This document shows, piece by piece, positions 21,303-30,261 of a stretch of 64,000 nt of DNA. This DNA is from Gammaproteobacteria bacterium. Lineage in GTDB: Bacteria > Pseudomonadota > Gammaproteobacteria > Steroidobacterales > Foliamicaceae. The DNA lies in NCBI GenBank assembly GCA_009844425.1, contig VYBN01000033.1:222607-286606 (forward strand), given 5' to 3'. The stretch's first letter is position 1. The number at the start of each line of letters is the position of its first letter. The notes under the pieces are model-generated. The model searched no databases. It worked only from the letters and a program-made list of their open reading frames with translations, and had not been told where the DNA came from. Both the position numbers and the translations under genes were made by a program.

Positions 21303-21767
21303 ATGGATTTTCAAGCCTATGCTGATCGCTCCAATCTGCCCGCGAGCGAGGCCATGCGGGTAGCGGCGCTGCTTGAGATGGACGGACCCGAAGGCTTTAG
21401 CGACGTTCAACTGGCGCTGACAGTCTCCAGGGGATTGCGTGCTCGTTCGGCACACGCATTGGCCAGGCTGCTGGGCACAAATCGCATAGTAGGGCCCGTA
21501 ATCCCCGAAGCGACCCTTCGGCGTGCCCGCAGGGCCGGAAAATCACTCTCGCGCGAGCATAGCGAGCGGCTCTACGAAGTCGGACGTGTTGTAGATGCGG
21601 TGAGCTGCGCCTTTCATGGGGACCGTAACGCCATCGAGGACTTCCTGAACCGTCCGCATCCACTGCTCGAAGGCAGCACGCCTCTTGATCTTGCGCGTTC
21701 CAGTTCAGCGGGCGCGGATGCCGTGGTGAGTCTCATCCGCCGTGCAGAGGCCGGCATGGCCGTGTGA
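21303..21767 (+). CDS. Xre/ParS-type antitoxin of a RES toxin-antitoxin pair (DUF2384-like)
   Basis: 154 residues, ATG 21303 preceded by GAGGAAG. The N-terminal half is helical with LTVSRGLRARSAHALARLLG; the C-terminal half has the toxin-binding pattern RLYEVGRVVDAVSCAFHGD, then AIEDFLNRPHPLLEGSTPLDLARSS, which is the hallmark NxPxPxLxGxxPLDL-like end of this antitoxin family. It neutralises the RES toxin next door and probably represses the operon. The stop overlaps the toxin start (GTGA). Confidence 0.88.
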   Translation: MDFQAYADRSNLPASEAMRVAALLEMDGPEGFSDVQLALTVSRGLRARSAHALARLLGTNRIVGPVIPEATLRRARRAGKSLSREHSERLYEVGRVVDAVSCAFHGDRNAIEDFLNRPHPLLEGSTPLDLARSSSAGADAVVSLIRRAEAGMAV

Positions 21768-22246
21768 CAATGCCGCGACGCCTAGCCGGCGACATGCGTG
21801 CGTACCGGATCGGCGACCCGCAGGGACGATTTCCCATCTGGAGCCCCGACGGCGCCAGGCAGGTCGCGGGACGCTGGCATGAAGCGGGCGCGCAGGTCAT
21901 CTACGCGTCCGAGAACTATTCGACCGCGCTGCTGGAGATCCTGGCGCACTGGAACGGGCTCCTGCCGAGCGGTCAGCAGTACATTGAGATCACGATTCCC
22001 CGCGGCACCAGCTATGAATTCGTCACGGAGGATGCCATCCCGAACTGGTTCGAACGGAGCGCGGAGGCGGCCCGGCGCTTCGGCCGTGACTGGTATGCCG
22101 AGAATCGAAGTGCGATACTGATCGTTCCTTTGGTGATTGCGCGCATGGAGCAAAATGTCGTTATCAACAGCCGGCATGCGGAGTTCTCGAACCTCTTGGT
22201 GGGCTCCGAGAAGCCCGTGTTCTGGGACGACCGCCTGTTGCCTTAG
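21764..22246 (+). CDS. RES-domain toxin
   Basis: 160 residues from GTG 21764, overlapping the antitoxin; an ATG at 21770 is an alternative. RES toxins use an ADP-ribosyl-transferase-like fold to degrade NAD+. The three name residues are present in context: Arg in MRAYRIGD, Glu in ALLEILAHW, and Ser in NSRHAEF. VAGRWHEAG and IYASENYSTA are also typical. The pair forms a type II toxin-antitoxin module and is complete. Confidence 0.9.
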   Translation: MTMPRRLAGDMRAYRIGDPQGRFPIWSPDGARQVAGRWHEAGAQVIYASENYSTALLEILAHWNGLLPSGQQYIEITIPRGTSYEFVTEDAIPNWFERSAEAARRFGRDWYAENRSAILIVPLVIARMEQNVVINSRHAEFSNLLVGSEKPVFWDDRLLP

Positions 22247-22273
22247 CGCCGCAGGGGAGGAGGAGCTGGAGAG

Positions 22274-23551
22274 GTGCGAGGAAGGCTGAGCCTGCATTCG
22301 TTCATGCTCTGCGCGGTTGCGTTCGCCGGGCTGGCGCAGGCGCAGACGCCGGAGGAGTTCTTTCCCGGACGGCTGATGTTCTCGGCGGAAGAGGAGGCGC
22401 TGTACATGCAGCGCTACGAGAAGTCGCAGGTTCGCAGGACCGCGGACGAAATTTACGTCGATCAGGAAGCGATGGCCGGCGCCGATGACTGGGCGCCGCT
22501 GCCGGCTGCCGCTGCCGCGGAGCGAACGATTTCGGAGCAGGCTCTGGACGGCGCGGAACGCTATGCGGAGATCAACAACTCCAACGCGTTCATCGTCTGG
22601 CGAAACGGGAAGATCGAGCGGGAAACCTATTTCGGCGGTCACACGCGCACTTCGCCGATCAACTCCTTCTCCCTGGCCAAGCAGGTCACGGCGTTCGCCA
22701 TCGGCCGGGCGCTCATGCTCAACAACATTGCGTCGCTCGATCAGCCGGTGGCCGATTTCGTGACCGAATGGAAAGGCGATCCCTGGCGGGAGAAAATCCT
22801 GGTCCGCCATCTGCTGGACATGCGCGCGGGCTTTTTCCCGCAGGTTCCACCCCAGGGCCCGACCGACCTGATCTCCCGCACCTTCCTGCACCCGCGCCAC
22901 GACGAGATCATCGTGGCGGAATACCCGGTCATCGATGAGCCGGGCACGCGATACGAGTACAACAACGCCGCCGGCGACATGGTCGCGGTGCTGATCGAGC
23001 GCGCCACCTCACGCCGGTACGCGGAGTTCGTGAGCACGGAAATCTGGCGGAAGATCGGCGCCATGGGCGGTGCGGTCTGGGTGAATCGCCCCGGAGGAAC
23101 GGCGCACTCCGGATGCTGCATGCTGGCGCCCGCCGAGAACTTCCTGAGGCTGGCGATCGCGATGCTCCGGGACGGCGTATGGGGGGGCGAGCGGTTGTTG
23201 CCGGAGGGTTACGTGAAGGAGATGATCACGCCCACTCCCCAGAACCCGTACTTCGGCTTGAGCATCTGGGTGGCCGGGCGCTATACCGAGCGGCGCGGCT
23301 TCGCCAATCCGGACCGCGGCATGGCGGAAATCCTGCACGGCGAACCTTATCTCTCCGCCGACCTCTACTTGTTCGACGGCAACGCCAACCAGGTGGTTTA
23401 CGTGGTTCCCTCCCAGGACCTGGTCATCCTGCGCACCGGCCGGGCGCCGCCGCGCGACGAGACCACCGAGTGGGACAACAGCGTTCTGCCCAACATCATC
23501 ATGCGCGGCATCGTGAAGGACCGGCGCGCCTCGGCGCCGCAACCCCGCTAG
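22274..23551 (+). CDS. Serine hydrolase, beta-lactamase (class C-like) fold
   Basis: 425 residues, GTG start with GGAGGAGGAG just before. Signal peptide about 1-23 (AGLAQAQ), so periplasmic. The catalytic Ser133-x-x-Lys136 lies in NSFSLAKQVTAF, the second motif is Tyr229-Asn230-Asn231 in RYEYNNAAGD, and HSGCC replaces the KTG box. Class C-like enzymes outside antibiotic resistance include esterases and 6-aminohexanoate-dimer hydrolases; the latter group is the better guess. Its last four bases overlap the convergent DUF3604 gene. Confidence 0.85.
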   Translation: MRGRLSLHSFMLCAVAFAGLAQAQTPEEFFPGRLMFSAEEEALYMQRYEKSQVRRTADEIYVDQEAMAGADDWAPLPAAAAAERTISEQALDGAERYAEINNSNAFIVWRNGKIERETYFGGHTRTSPINSFSLAKQVTAFAIGRALMLNNIASLDQPVADFVTEWKGDPWREKILVRHLLDMRAGFFPQVPPQGPTDLISRTFLHPRHDEIIVAEYPVIDEPGTRYEYNNAAGDMVAVLIERATSRRYAEFVSTEIWRKIGAMGGAVWVNRPGGTAHSGCCMLAPAENFLRLAIAMLRDGVWGGERLLPEGYVKEMITPTPQNPYFGLSIWVAGRYTERRGFANPDRGMAEILHGEPYLSADLYLFDGNANQVVYVVPSQDLVILRTGRAPPRDETTEWDNSVLPNIIMRGIVKDRRASAPQPR

Positions 23552-25524
23552 CCCGGCGGCAGGTACCAGATGGGCGAGGTCCAGGCCATTTCCTGGATGG
23601 TCTTGGGCGCATCGTTATCGCAGGCTTCCGGGCGCTCATCGGCCGGCAGGGCGACGCATTGCGCCCAGCTCCAGCGCAGTGTGGGCACTTCCGCCGCGCG
23701 CAGGTAGTAGTACGAAGCCTCGGTGGGGTCGAACTCCGGGTCCTCGAACACCGCGCACAGGTCCGCCGACCCCGTGCCGCTCCACGCTCCGGTTTGCAGG
23801 TCCACCTCGCCTTCCTGGTTCTCCCGGCCGGCCACGTCGAAGACCTTGTAGTGGGCCTGGCCGCCATCGTCGATCCACCCCTTGATCACCTGGAGCTTTT
23901 GCAGTTGCGCCGCCTGCGGATCCTGCAGCGCGCTAACGAATAGTTGCGGCGCGGCTCCGGCAGGCCCGCCGCTCAGGTCGCCGCCCATCGGGATGCCCCG
24001 GGCATAGCCGTGGGCCGCCCTGTCGTCCAGTTCGCAGGCGCTCTCCTCGAAGTCCCAGCCCGCGAACAGCCGGGGTTCGATTCGCGTTCCGGTGGTGCCG
24101 AACACCTCCTTGCGACGCAGTGACTCGAAGATCGCGTCGCGTGAATTCTCCACGGCCCATACGCCGGCCAGACCGCCCGGATTGGAAATCAGCCCGAAAG
24201 GCGAGCTTCCGCGGTCGGACAGCCGGGTCTCGAAATCGGTCTCCGGCGCCAGGTGCCCCGGCCAGCCGTGCTCGTGCGTGTCGCCGGCCGTAGTTATGTG
24301 TCCGTCGGTGGAGGCGATCACACCCATCTTGTAGGAATTGACGCCGATCACGGCCTGGTCCTGCAAGCCGGTCAGGAGAACGCTTCGGAAGAAGTCGTTC
24401 TTCGAAATGCAGCCGAAGCGCGCAAAGCCCCGGATGCCGATTTCCCCTTCTTCGCAAAACCGCACCACGGTCGGCTCGCCGAAAAACGACACCGCGTCCC
24501 GGCCGACGCTGCGCACCTGCTCCTGCTCGCAAAGCTCGTCCTCGGCGCCGAGAATGTTCGGCAGCCCGTTGAAGCACTCGGAATTGCCCTTGTGCTGGAA
24601 TACCTCCATGACGGGTTCCATCGCGTTGCGCAGTTCGGCGATCCCGCGCGCCGTGTCGCTCGACTCGAACCTGGAGATATAGGACGGAAACATCGCGCCG
24701 GAACTCAGGTTCGAGTTATGCGGGATCGACAGCACGTCGCATCCCTCCACGCCTTCCAGGCACTGCGCGGTCAACTGGTCCCACAGTTCGACGTCGGTGG
24801 GCGATTCGATATAGGAAATCGCGTATTCCGGCACCCGGTCGTTGCGGAAGATCACGTTGCGGTGGTAGTTGTTGCTCTTGGGCGTGCCCGTGTATTCGTA
24901 ACCCACGAACGTGGTGAAGCGGCAGGCCGAGGTCCGGTCGTAGGCCTCTTCGGCCATGTCCCGGGTGCTCCGCCACAGGGAAAGAGATGCCTCGACACAG
25001 TCCGAACCGTCTTCACCGCAAACGTCCGTCACCCGCTCGGGGTCTTCGCTGATGACAATGCGAATGAAGGGCGACAGCCCTTCTCCGCTTTCGCCCCGCA
25101 GGAACCTGCAGGAGTTGACGTCGTACACCTCGCTCTCCTCGTCAAAGCAGAGCTTCATTTCACCGAAGAACTCGGAATGATCGGTGACCGCCGCGAAATC
25201 CAGCGGCCGCTCGAGCTGCTGGGTCATCAGCACCCTGCCGTCCTCGGCGTAGGGCGGGATCGGGATGGCTTCGCCTCTGGCGAAACGGTACGCGTCGGCC
25301 GGTGTGGTCCTCGTGCCCAGCGGGCGGGCGTCGTAGGAGTAGGCCGTATGGATGTGCAGATCGCCGAAGTACGCGTTGCGATTGGCGTTTCGGTCGATGC
25401 AGACCTCCCTGTCCTCGGTATACGTCACCAGATCGGCTTGCGGCGACTCCAGCCCCGCTTGCTCAGCACACCCGGAAACAACGAATGCGGCTATCAGCAA
25501 GGCAATGTGAACTTGATGCGGCAT
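23548..25524 (-). CDS. DUF3604 lipoprotein (PHP-like metal-dependent hydrolase)
   Basis: 658 residues. Lipobox VSGC (Cys19) indicates a lipoprotein. The DUF3604 signature is clear: NAYFGDLHIHTAYSYDA (metal-binding DLHIHT) and LDFAAVTDHSEFFGEM, with later SIPHNSN and ASTDGHITTAGD blocks. The family resembles PHP phosphoesterases, but no substrate is established that I can name. It shares a strand with the CPA2 antiporter upstream (11-base gap), and probably shares a transcript. Confidence 0.85.
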   Translation of the reverse strand: MPHQVHIALLIAAFVVSGCAEQAGLESPQADLVTYTEDREVCIDRNANRNAYFGDLHIHTAYSYDARPLGTRTTPADAYRFARGEAIPIPPYAEDGRVLMTQQLERPLDFAAVTDHSEFFGEMKLCFDEESEVYDVNSCRFLRGESGEGLSPFIRIVISEDPERVTDVCGEDGSDCVEASLSLWRSTRDMAEEAYDRTSACRFTTFVGYEYTGTPKSNNYHRNVIFRNDRVPEYAISYIESPTDVELWDQLTAQCLEGVEGCDVLSIPHNSNLSSGAMFPSYISRFESSDTARGIAELRNAMEPVMEVFQHKGNSECFNGLPNILGAEDELCEQEQVRSVGRDAVSFFGEPTVVRFCEEGEIGIRGFARFGCISKNDFFRSVLLTGLQDQAVIGVNSYKMGVIASTDGHITTAGDTHEHGWPGHLAPETDFETRLSDRGSSPFGLISNPGGLAGVWAVENSRDAIFESLRRKEVFGTTGTRIEPRLFAGWDFEESACELDDRAAHGYARGIPMGGDLSGGPAGAAPQLFVSALQDPQAAQLQKLQVIKGWIDDGGQAHYKVFDVAGRENQEGEVDLQTGAWSGTGSADLCAVFEDPEFDPTEASYYYLRAAEVPTLRWSWAQCVALPADERPEACDNDAPKTIQEMAWTSPIWYLPPG

Positions 25525-25535
25525 AGGCTAAGTCC

Positions 25536-27518
25536 TTATGACGTTTCCTCCCGGAAAAGCTCGATGGCCCGGTCGAGGCTCTCGCGGTCGCCCACCAGCA
25601 CCACCGTATCGCCGGACTCGTAGCGGAAGTCCGGGTCGCGGCGGTAGTGGGGATGGCCGTCCCTGACCACGGCGAGTTGCACGGCGCCGGTTTGCCGCTG
25701 CAATTGCAGGGATTGGACGGTCATGCCGATGGTCCTTGTTCCGTCGGCGATTTCGACCAGCTCCAGGGCGTCGTGTATGCCCAGGTGCTTCAGCGCATCG
25801 AGCCGCAGGTCCGGCTGCGCCGTGCCGCGCAACAGGCCGTAGTGTTCCATGCGTACGGACTCGGCTTCCTGCCAGATTCGATTGATGGGGATTCGGTAGC
25901 TTTCCAGCGCGCGGGCGAATAACTCGATCGAGGCTTCGAACTCGTCCACCACGACTTCATTGGCCCCGACCGACATCAGCTCGTCGATTGAATCGGTGTA
26001 ACGCGTGCGGACCACGATCTCCGCGGCAGGGTTGAGGTCCCGGGCAACCACTACACCCCGGCTTTCGTCCGCCGGCGACGAAATCGTGAAGACGATGACC
26101 CGGGCACGCCGGGCGCCAACGTGCTCAAGCACGGCGGGCCGCGTGCCGTCGCCGAACGCGACGGGTATCCCGTCCTTTCGTGCGCGGCGGACGAGTTCGG
26201 CGTCGTATTCGACGACAATGCAGGGAATTCCCGCCGCATCCAGGACCCGCGCCAGGTAGCGCCCACCGACGCCGTAGCCGACGATCACCGTATGGTCGGA
26301 CAGGCCCGCGGGGGCATCGGGATCCACGGCGCCGCTCAGCCTCACGCGTTTGCCGGACGGCACGATGCGTTCGGCGATCGGCCGCGCGGCGCGAATCATG
26401 AACGGCGTGGCCATCATGGAAATCACGGCAACGCTGAGAAACAACTGGTAGTCGCCTTCCCGGAACAGGCCCAGCGGCAGACCCACCGCCGCCAGCAGAA
26501 TCGAGAATTCGCCGATCTGCGCCAGGCTGAGTCCGCTGATCAGGGCTGTGGAGGACGACGCGCCCGTTGCCCGTACCGACACCGTTACCAGCAGCAGCTT
26601 GAGCGCAACGAGCCCGAACAGAATCGACAGCAGCAGGCCGGGCTGCGTCATCAGCACCGAAAGATCGAGCAGCATGCCGATGGAGATGAAGAAGATTCCG
26701 CTGAAAACGGCCCGGAAGGGCAGGACGTCCGACAAGGCCTGATGACCGTATTCGGACTCGGAAATGAGCAGGCCGGCGATGAAGGCGCCGATCGCGATGG
26801 AAAACCCGACCGACGCGGTCACCACGGCCGTGCCGATCCCGAAGAACGCGACGCACAGGGTGAACAGGTCGCGGTCGCGGAAGACCACGATCCGGTCCAG
26901 TGTCCGCCGAACGACGAAACGCCCGCCGATAACCAGCGCCGTCATGATCAGCAGTCCGCGCAGAAACTCCATGCTCACCGCGCCCATGTCGGCGCCTCCG
27001 AGGCCCGCAAGAACCGGCAGCAGGAGAATGAGCGGCAGTACGCACAGGTCCTGAAACAGCAGCACGGAGATGACCGCCCGCCCCCGGGCCGTATCGAGTT
27101 CGGCCCGATCCGCATAATTCTTGGTAACGATGGCCGTGGACGACATGGCGGCGATGGCGCCGTAGAAGACGGCCTGGCCGGTCGGTATGCCGAGCGCGAT
27201 GGCCAGCCCGGCGACGCAAAGCAGCGTCAGGCCCACCTGCAGCGATCCGCCGATAAACACGGACCTCGCCCACTGGCGCACATGGGACAGCGACAGTTCC
27301 AGTCCTACGGCGAACAGCAGGAGGGCGACGCCAAGCTCGGACAGTATCTCGACTTCGTGGGTATTGCCGATCAGCCCGAATCCGTTGGGTCCCACCAGGA
27401 TGCCCGCGACCAGAAACCCCACCAGGGGCGGTATCGACGCGCGGTGCGCCAGCGCGACGATCGGGATCGCCATCCCCACTAGCAGCATCAGGTCGATCAG
27501 CAGCTTGAATTCGGTCAC
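25536..27518 (-). CDS. CPA2-family cation:proton antiporter with TrkA domains (KefB/YbaL-like)
   Basis: 660 residues. About twelve membrane segments (roughly residues 5-380) with family motifs VGFLVAGILVGPNGFGL, ELGVALLLFAVGLELS, and LAQIGEFSILLA. A cytosolic TrkA-N Rossmann domain follows (VIVGYGVGGRYLARVLDAAG, then AFGDGTRPAVLEHVGARRA), then a TrkA-C domain near 570-655. It should exchange K+ or Na+ for protons under nucleotide or redox control. No ancillary KefF/KefG gene is visible. Confidence 0.9.
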   Translation of the reverse strand: MTEFKLLIDLMLLVGMAIPIVALAHRASIPPLVGFLVAGILVGPNGFGLIGNTHEVEILSELGVALLLFAVGLELSLSHVRQWARSVFIGGSLQVGLTLLCVAGLAIALGIPTGQAVFYGAIAAMSSTAIVTKNYADRAELDTARGRAVISVLLFQDLCVLPLILLLPVLAGLGGADMGAVSMEFLRGLLIMTALVIGGRFVVRRTLDRIVVFRDRDLFTLCVAFFGIGTAVVTASVGFSIAIGAFIAGLLISESEYGHQALSDVLPFRAVFSGIFFISIGMLLDLSVLMTQPGLLLSILFGLVALKLLLVTVSVRATGASSSTALISGLSLAQIGEFSILLAAVGLPLGLFREGDYQLFLSVAVISMMATPFMIRAARPIAERIVPSGKRVRLSGAVDPDAPAGLSDHTVIVGYGVGGRYLARVLDAAGIPCIVVEYDAELVRRARKDGIPVAFGDGTRPAVLEHVGARRARVIVFTISSPADESRGVVVARDLNPAAEIVVRTRYTDSIDELMSVGANEVVVDEFEASIELFARALESYRIPINRIWQEAESVRMEHYGLLRGTAQPDLRLDALKHLGIHDALELVEIADGTRTIGMTVQSLQLQRQTGAVQLAVVRDGHPHYRRDPDFRYESGDTVVLVGDRESLDRAIELFREETS

Positions 27519-27578
27519 GGGTCGGGTGCGTTTCTCCGGCTTCCGGCGCCTATATTCTGCCCCGGAGGAGGGGCCCGG

Positions 27579-27809
27579 CTAACCGGCGCCGGATTGACGC
27601 TCGGTTTGCGGGAAAGGGGTCCGCCAGCCGTCCAGCCAGCCCTCGATACGGGCGATCCTTTGTTCCACCGAAGAGATCCGCGTGTTCAGCGAAGAGATCC
27701 GCGTGTCCAGGCCGGAAATGTCCTGACGCAGATTCCTCCACACGAGCAGGATCGCGCCCAGAATCGGGACCACGATCGAGAAAACCGTTGCTACTACTTC
27801 TCCGTCCAT
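27579..27809 (-). CDS. Small single-span membrane protein with coiled coil
   Basis: 76 residues from the ATG at 27809, chosen because AAGGAGG precedes it; an in-frame start at 27857 lacks this. One membrane helix (VFSIVVPILGAILLVW) is followed by a short heptad coiled coil (ISGLDTRISSLNTRISSVEQRIARIEG). A similarly built 63-residue protein lies at 29692-29883. No family recognised; topology suggests an inner-membrane protein with a cytosolic coil. Confidence 0.65.
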   Translation of the reverse strand: MDGEVVATVFSIVVPILGAILLVWRNLRQDISGLDTRISSLNTRISSVEQRIARIEGWLDGWRTPFPQTERQSGAG

Positions 27810-27933
27810 GAGTGCCTCCTTGGCATCGAATTGCAGAAAAAGTATAGCAAGAAGCACCCCGGGAAACAGGGCGTGATCATGCGTTCTCGCCCGCTTTTCG
27901 GATACCGATCTGCTCGCGTAGACTTGCCGCGTT

Positions 27934-28536
27934 ATGAAATTTCACTCCCAGCACTACTTTGTCGGCGAGCAGGCCGACCGGACCCCGGTTCCCGAGCAGT
28001 TCGAGGCCGGGCCCTTCAGGAAATCCCGCCCGCCGGAACCGCTGCGGTTCGAGGTCAACATGGTGGCCGAGGCGCACGGCAAGCAGCAGAAGACCGGCAC
28101 CGTGCAGGTCAACATCCCCGGCTTCAGTCCGGTCACGCTCTATTGCGACGAGCAGCCCCCTGTGGGCGACGACCAGGCCCCGCCGCCGCTGGCGTTCTTC
28201 ACTGCCGGCATCGGCTTTTGCCTGATGACCCACATGACCGACATCCTCAACACCCGCAAGATCGAGGTGACCTCAATGCGCCTGGAGCAGCGGGTCCGGT
28301 TCATGACCACGCTCGGGACCATGCGCGAACTCGGCCATCGCACCACCGGCGAGACCGAAAAGGTGGAGACGCACGTCATCATCGACAGCCCCGAACCGCC
28401 GGAAAGGATCCAGGCCCTGCTGGAGGAAGCCGAAAGTTCCTGCATGGCCCACCATGCGCTGCGCAATCCCATCCCCTGGTCGACGCGACTGGTGTATAAC
28501 GGCGTTGAAATCGACGCCCGGGACAGCGCCGAGTAG
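27934..28536 (+). CDS. OsmC/Ohr-family protein
   Basis: 200 residues. OsmC-type thiol peroxidases reduce organic hydroperoxides with two cysteines. Here the motif PPPLAFFTAGIGFCLMTH carries the first Cys and AESSCMAHHALRNP the second, in the family's positions. The N-terminal 35 residues are an extension. It is followed after two bases by an alpha/beta hydrolase, so the two are probably cotranscribed. A role as a hydrolase-like OsmC relative is possible. Confidence 0.85.
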   Translation: MKFHSQHYFVGEQADRTPVPEQFEAGPFRKSRPPEPLRFEVNMVAEAHGKQQKTGTVQVNIPGFSPVTLYCDEQPPVGDDQAPPPLAFFTAGIGFCLMTHMTDILNTRKIEVTSMRLEQRVRFMTTLGTMRELGHRTTGETEKVETHVIIDSPEPPERIQALLEEAESSCMAHHALRNPIPWSTRLVYNGVEIDARDSAE

Positions 28537-28538
28537 AT

Positions 28539-29351
28539 ATGCATGGCTTTGCAGGAATTTCCGACGAACTGACGATTCACTATGTGGCCCTGGGGGAGGG
28601 CCGTCCCCTGGTGTTTATTCCGGGCTGGACCATGGATACGGGGGCTTTTCGGGAGAACCTGGGGCCGCTGTCGGCGGATTTCCGGGCGATTGCCTACGAC
28701 CCGCGCAGCCACGGAAAGTCGTCCCGCACCGAATCCGGACACGATTACAGGCAGCACGGGGCGGACCTGGCGGCGTTTCTGGATGAGCTGGAACTCAAGG
28801 ATGTCGTGCTGCTCGGCTGGTCGGCGGGCGCCTGTGCCGCCTATTCCTACTTCGAGCAGTTCGGATACGGAAACGTCCGGGCCTTCGTCAATATCGACCA
28901 GCCACCCAAAGCGGTCAGGGAAACGCCCGCCGACTGGGGAATCAACTCGCGGGAACAACTGGCGCAGTTCGAGCAGTTCATGGCGTCGCCGCAACGGGAG
29001 GAGTTCGCAAGAATGGCCGCCCCCACCATGTTTCTCAACCCGCCTGTCGACGCGGCGTTTATCGAGGAATTCGTTGCCAGCTCGATGAGCACGCCGCAAC
29101 CCGCCGCCTCGCTGTTGCTGCGGGAAGTGAATCGCAGCGACTACGCGGAGGTGGCCGCGGAGGTGGCCGCGCGATTGCCGGTGCTGCATATAGTGAAGGA
29201 AGAACACGGGGAGGCCGCCCGGCGATGGATCGAAGTAAACGCGCGGCAGATCGAATTGTGCGTGCTGGGCGCCCACATGATGTTCCTGGAGTTCCCGGCT
29301 CAGTTCAACGCCGCCGTCACCCGCTTCCTCGACTCACGCCTGCCCGCCTGA
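28539..29351 (+). CDS. Alpha/beta-fold hydrolase
   Basis: 270 residues, no signal peptide. Oxyanion segment PLVFIPGWTMDTGAF, nucleophile elbow LLGWSAGACAAYSYF (Ser96), acid and His GAHMMFLEFPAQF near the C-terminus. The family covers esterases, haloperoxidases and C-C hydrolases, and substrate is open. Pairs with the OsmC-like gene. The 3' end overlaps a HigB remnant on the other strand. Confidence 0.85.
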   Translation: MHGFAGISDELTIHYVALGEGRPLVFIPGWTMDTGAFRENLGPLSADFRAIAYDPRSHGKSSRTESGHDYRQHGADLAAFLDELELKDVVLLGWSAGACAAYSYFEQFGYGNVRAFVNIDQPPKAVRETPADWGINSREQLAQFEQFMASPQREEFARMAAPTMFLNPPVDAAFIEEFVASSMSTPQPAASLLLREVNRSDYAEVAAEVAARLPVLHIVKEEHGEAARRWIEVNARQIELCVLGAHMMFLEFPAQFNAAVTRFLDSRLPA

Positions 29352-29475
29352 ACTGCTCAATTTCCATTGCGCCTTGCTCCGTCCATCGGAAACACACGCG
29401 CCACTGGTCGTTGATACGAATGCTGTGCTGCCCACTTCTGTCGCCCTTCAATGCCTCGAGGTGATGTGACGGCGA
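29350..29475 (-). pseudogene. HigB toxin remnant
   Basis: On the minus strand the frame reads HHLEALKGDRSGQHSIRIND then QWRVCFRWTEQGAMEIEQF. That is the C-terminal half of a HigB/RelE-type plasmid-maintenance toxin, which normally ends close to EIVDYH. The frame here has no start codon, no upstream half and no HigA partner, and it runs on into the antisense of the hydrolase gene instead of stopping. It is a dead fragment. Too short to be called from length alone; identified by reading the frame. Confidence 0.75.
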
Positions 29476-29626
29476 GGAAACTACGGTCAAGTTCCGGTTG
29501 CCAGTCCGGGAGCTGGCCTTTCACGACCGCTCGCTTAACCGGGTGGTCGAGGCCGGTGCGTACGAGATTCAGGTCGGCGCGTCGAGCGAAGACATTCGCC
29601 TCAAGGAAAGGTTCAGCGTCGTCTGA
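29465..29626 (+). pseudogene. GH3 beta-glucosidase C-terminal (fibronectin III-like) remnant
   Basis: After an in-frame stop at 29462-29464 the frame reads EETTVKFRLPVRELAFHDRS, then VVEAGAYEIQVGASSEDIRL and a stop at 29626. This is the terminal Fn3-like domain of glycoside hydrolase family 3 enzymes, where VGASSEDIRL is characteristic. The catalytic barrel is absent. It lies next to fucose-catabolism genes, so it is probably the last trace of a sugar-utilisation locus. It overlaps the HigB remnant on the other strand. Confidence 0.75.
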
Positions 29627-29650
29627 GAGGGTATCGGCGCGCGCTACCTG

Positions 29651-29676
29651 CGCCGCATAGCGTTAACACGCCCTGG
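29651..29676. repeat. Solo arm of the parE-upstream palindromic element
   Basis: The 24 bases from 29651 match one outer arm of the element at 4629-4893 (core CGCATAGCGTTAACA) with about two mismatches. No partner arm is near, so it is a decayed or single-arm copy within the pseudogene-rich gap 29352-29690. Confidence 0.6.
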
Positions 29677-29691
29677 TCTTGGTTGGATTTG

Positions 29692-29883
29692 TTATCCTGC
29701 GTTTTCAGACACAGGCGGCGGCATTTCGCCGCGAGCAATCAGGAGACCCTCAACTCTCGCTAATCGGGTCTCAACAGATACCAGTCTTTGGTTGGTATCT
29801 GCCCAAGTCATCCAGATTGCAATAAGAAGCGTCACAGTTACCCCGAGCCCGGTGCTGATAATTGTGATCATTTCTTTGTTCAT
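29692..29883 (-). CDS. Small single-span membrane protein with coiled coil (second copy type)
   Basis: 63 residues. One membrane helix (IISTGLGVTVTLLIAIWMTW) is followed by a short coil NQRLVSVETRLARVEGLL and a Pro tail. The coil segment SVETRLARVEG resembles SVEQRIARIEG of the protein at 27579-27809, as does the layout. The AT-rich upstream sequence (TAATAT within 29884-29900) may be its promoter. Function unknown. Confidence 0.6.
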   Translation of the reverse strand: MNKEMITIISTGLGVTVTLLIAIWMTWADTNQRLVSVETRLARVEGLLIARGEMPPPVSENAG

Positions 29884-29939
29884 ATTGGAACTATATTACA
29901 AGGAGCCATTCAGGTATTTGTTCGGATTTGGGGAGTTTT

Positions 29940-30261
29940 TTGGGATTTAGAGAATTCTTCGCAAACCTCGTATTCATTTACGCCCAGGCCGATTGCCGAG
30001 ACGGCGCCGGCGCCGCGCAACTCGTCCATGGCTCGGTACCCGCCGTCCATTGCGATCGGAAACAGCTCGTCGTTTCTCGCGCCGTGGGTTGTGGCGTTCC
30101 TCGGCGTAACCCGACGGTTTCAGAAGCCGCCCCACCTTGGTGGAAAGCACATACTCCCGGCCCCGGAACCTGCGCAGGGCGTCACCCACCCTGCGCTCGC
30201 TCAGCCCCTGCCCGTAGTGCGGGGCCGTATCGTAGTAGCGAAACCCACGCGTGCACGCCAC
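29940..30261 (-). pseudogene. Aldo/keto reductase remnant (L-fucose dehydrogenase-like)
   Basis: First part (30261 to about 30090): GFRYYDTAPHYGQGLSERRV, then REYVLSTKVGRLLKP, the N-terminal NADPH-site region of an aldo/keto reductase including the catalytic Asp-Tyr area. Then the frame shifts and a later part reads AMDGGYRAMDELRGAGAVSA followed by IGLGVNEYEVCEEF. The middle (with the catalytic His) and the true C-terminus are gone. It was very likely an L-fucose/D-threo-aldose dehydrogenase working before the fuconate dehydratase upstream on this strand. Confidence 0.8.

Noticed and set aside
26121-27482. 453-codon plus-strand frame over the CPA2 antiporter
   Set aside because: Antisense shadow; Gln/His/Arg-rich and without motif, whereas the minus frame has clear antiporter and TrkA motifs.
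30201-30261. C-terminal extension of fuconate dehydratase as a functional tail
   Set aside because: The same bases encode a recognisable aldo/keto reductase motif in another frame, so the tail is a by-product of a deletion.
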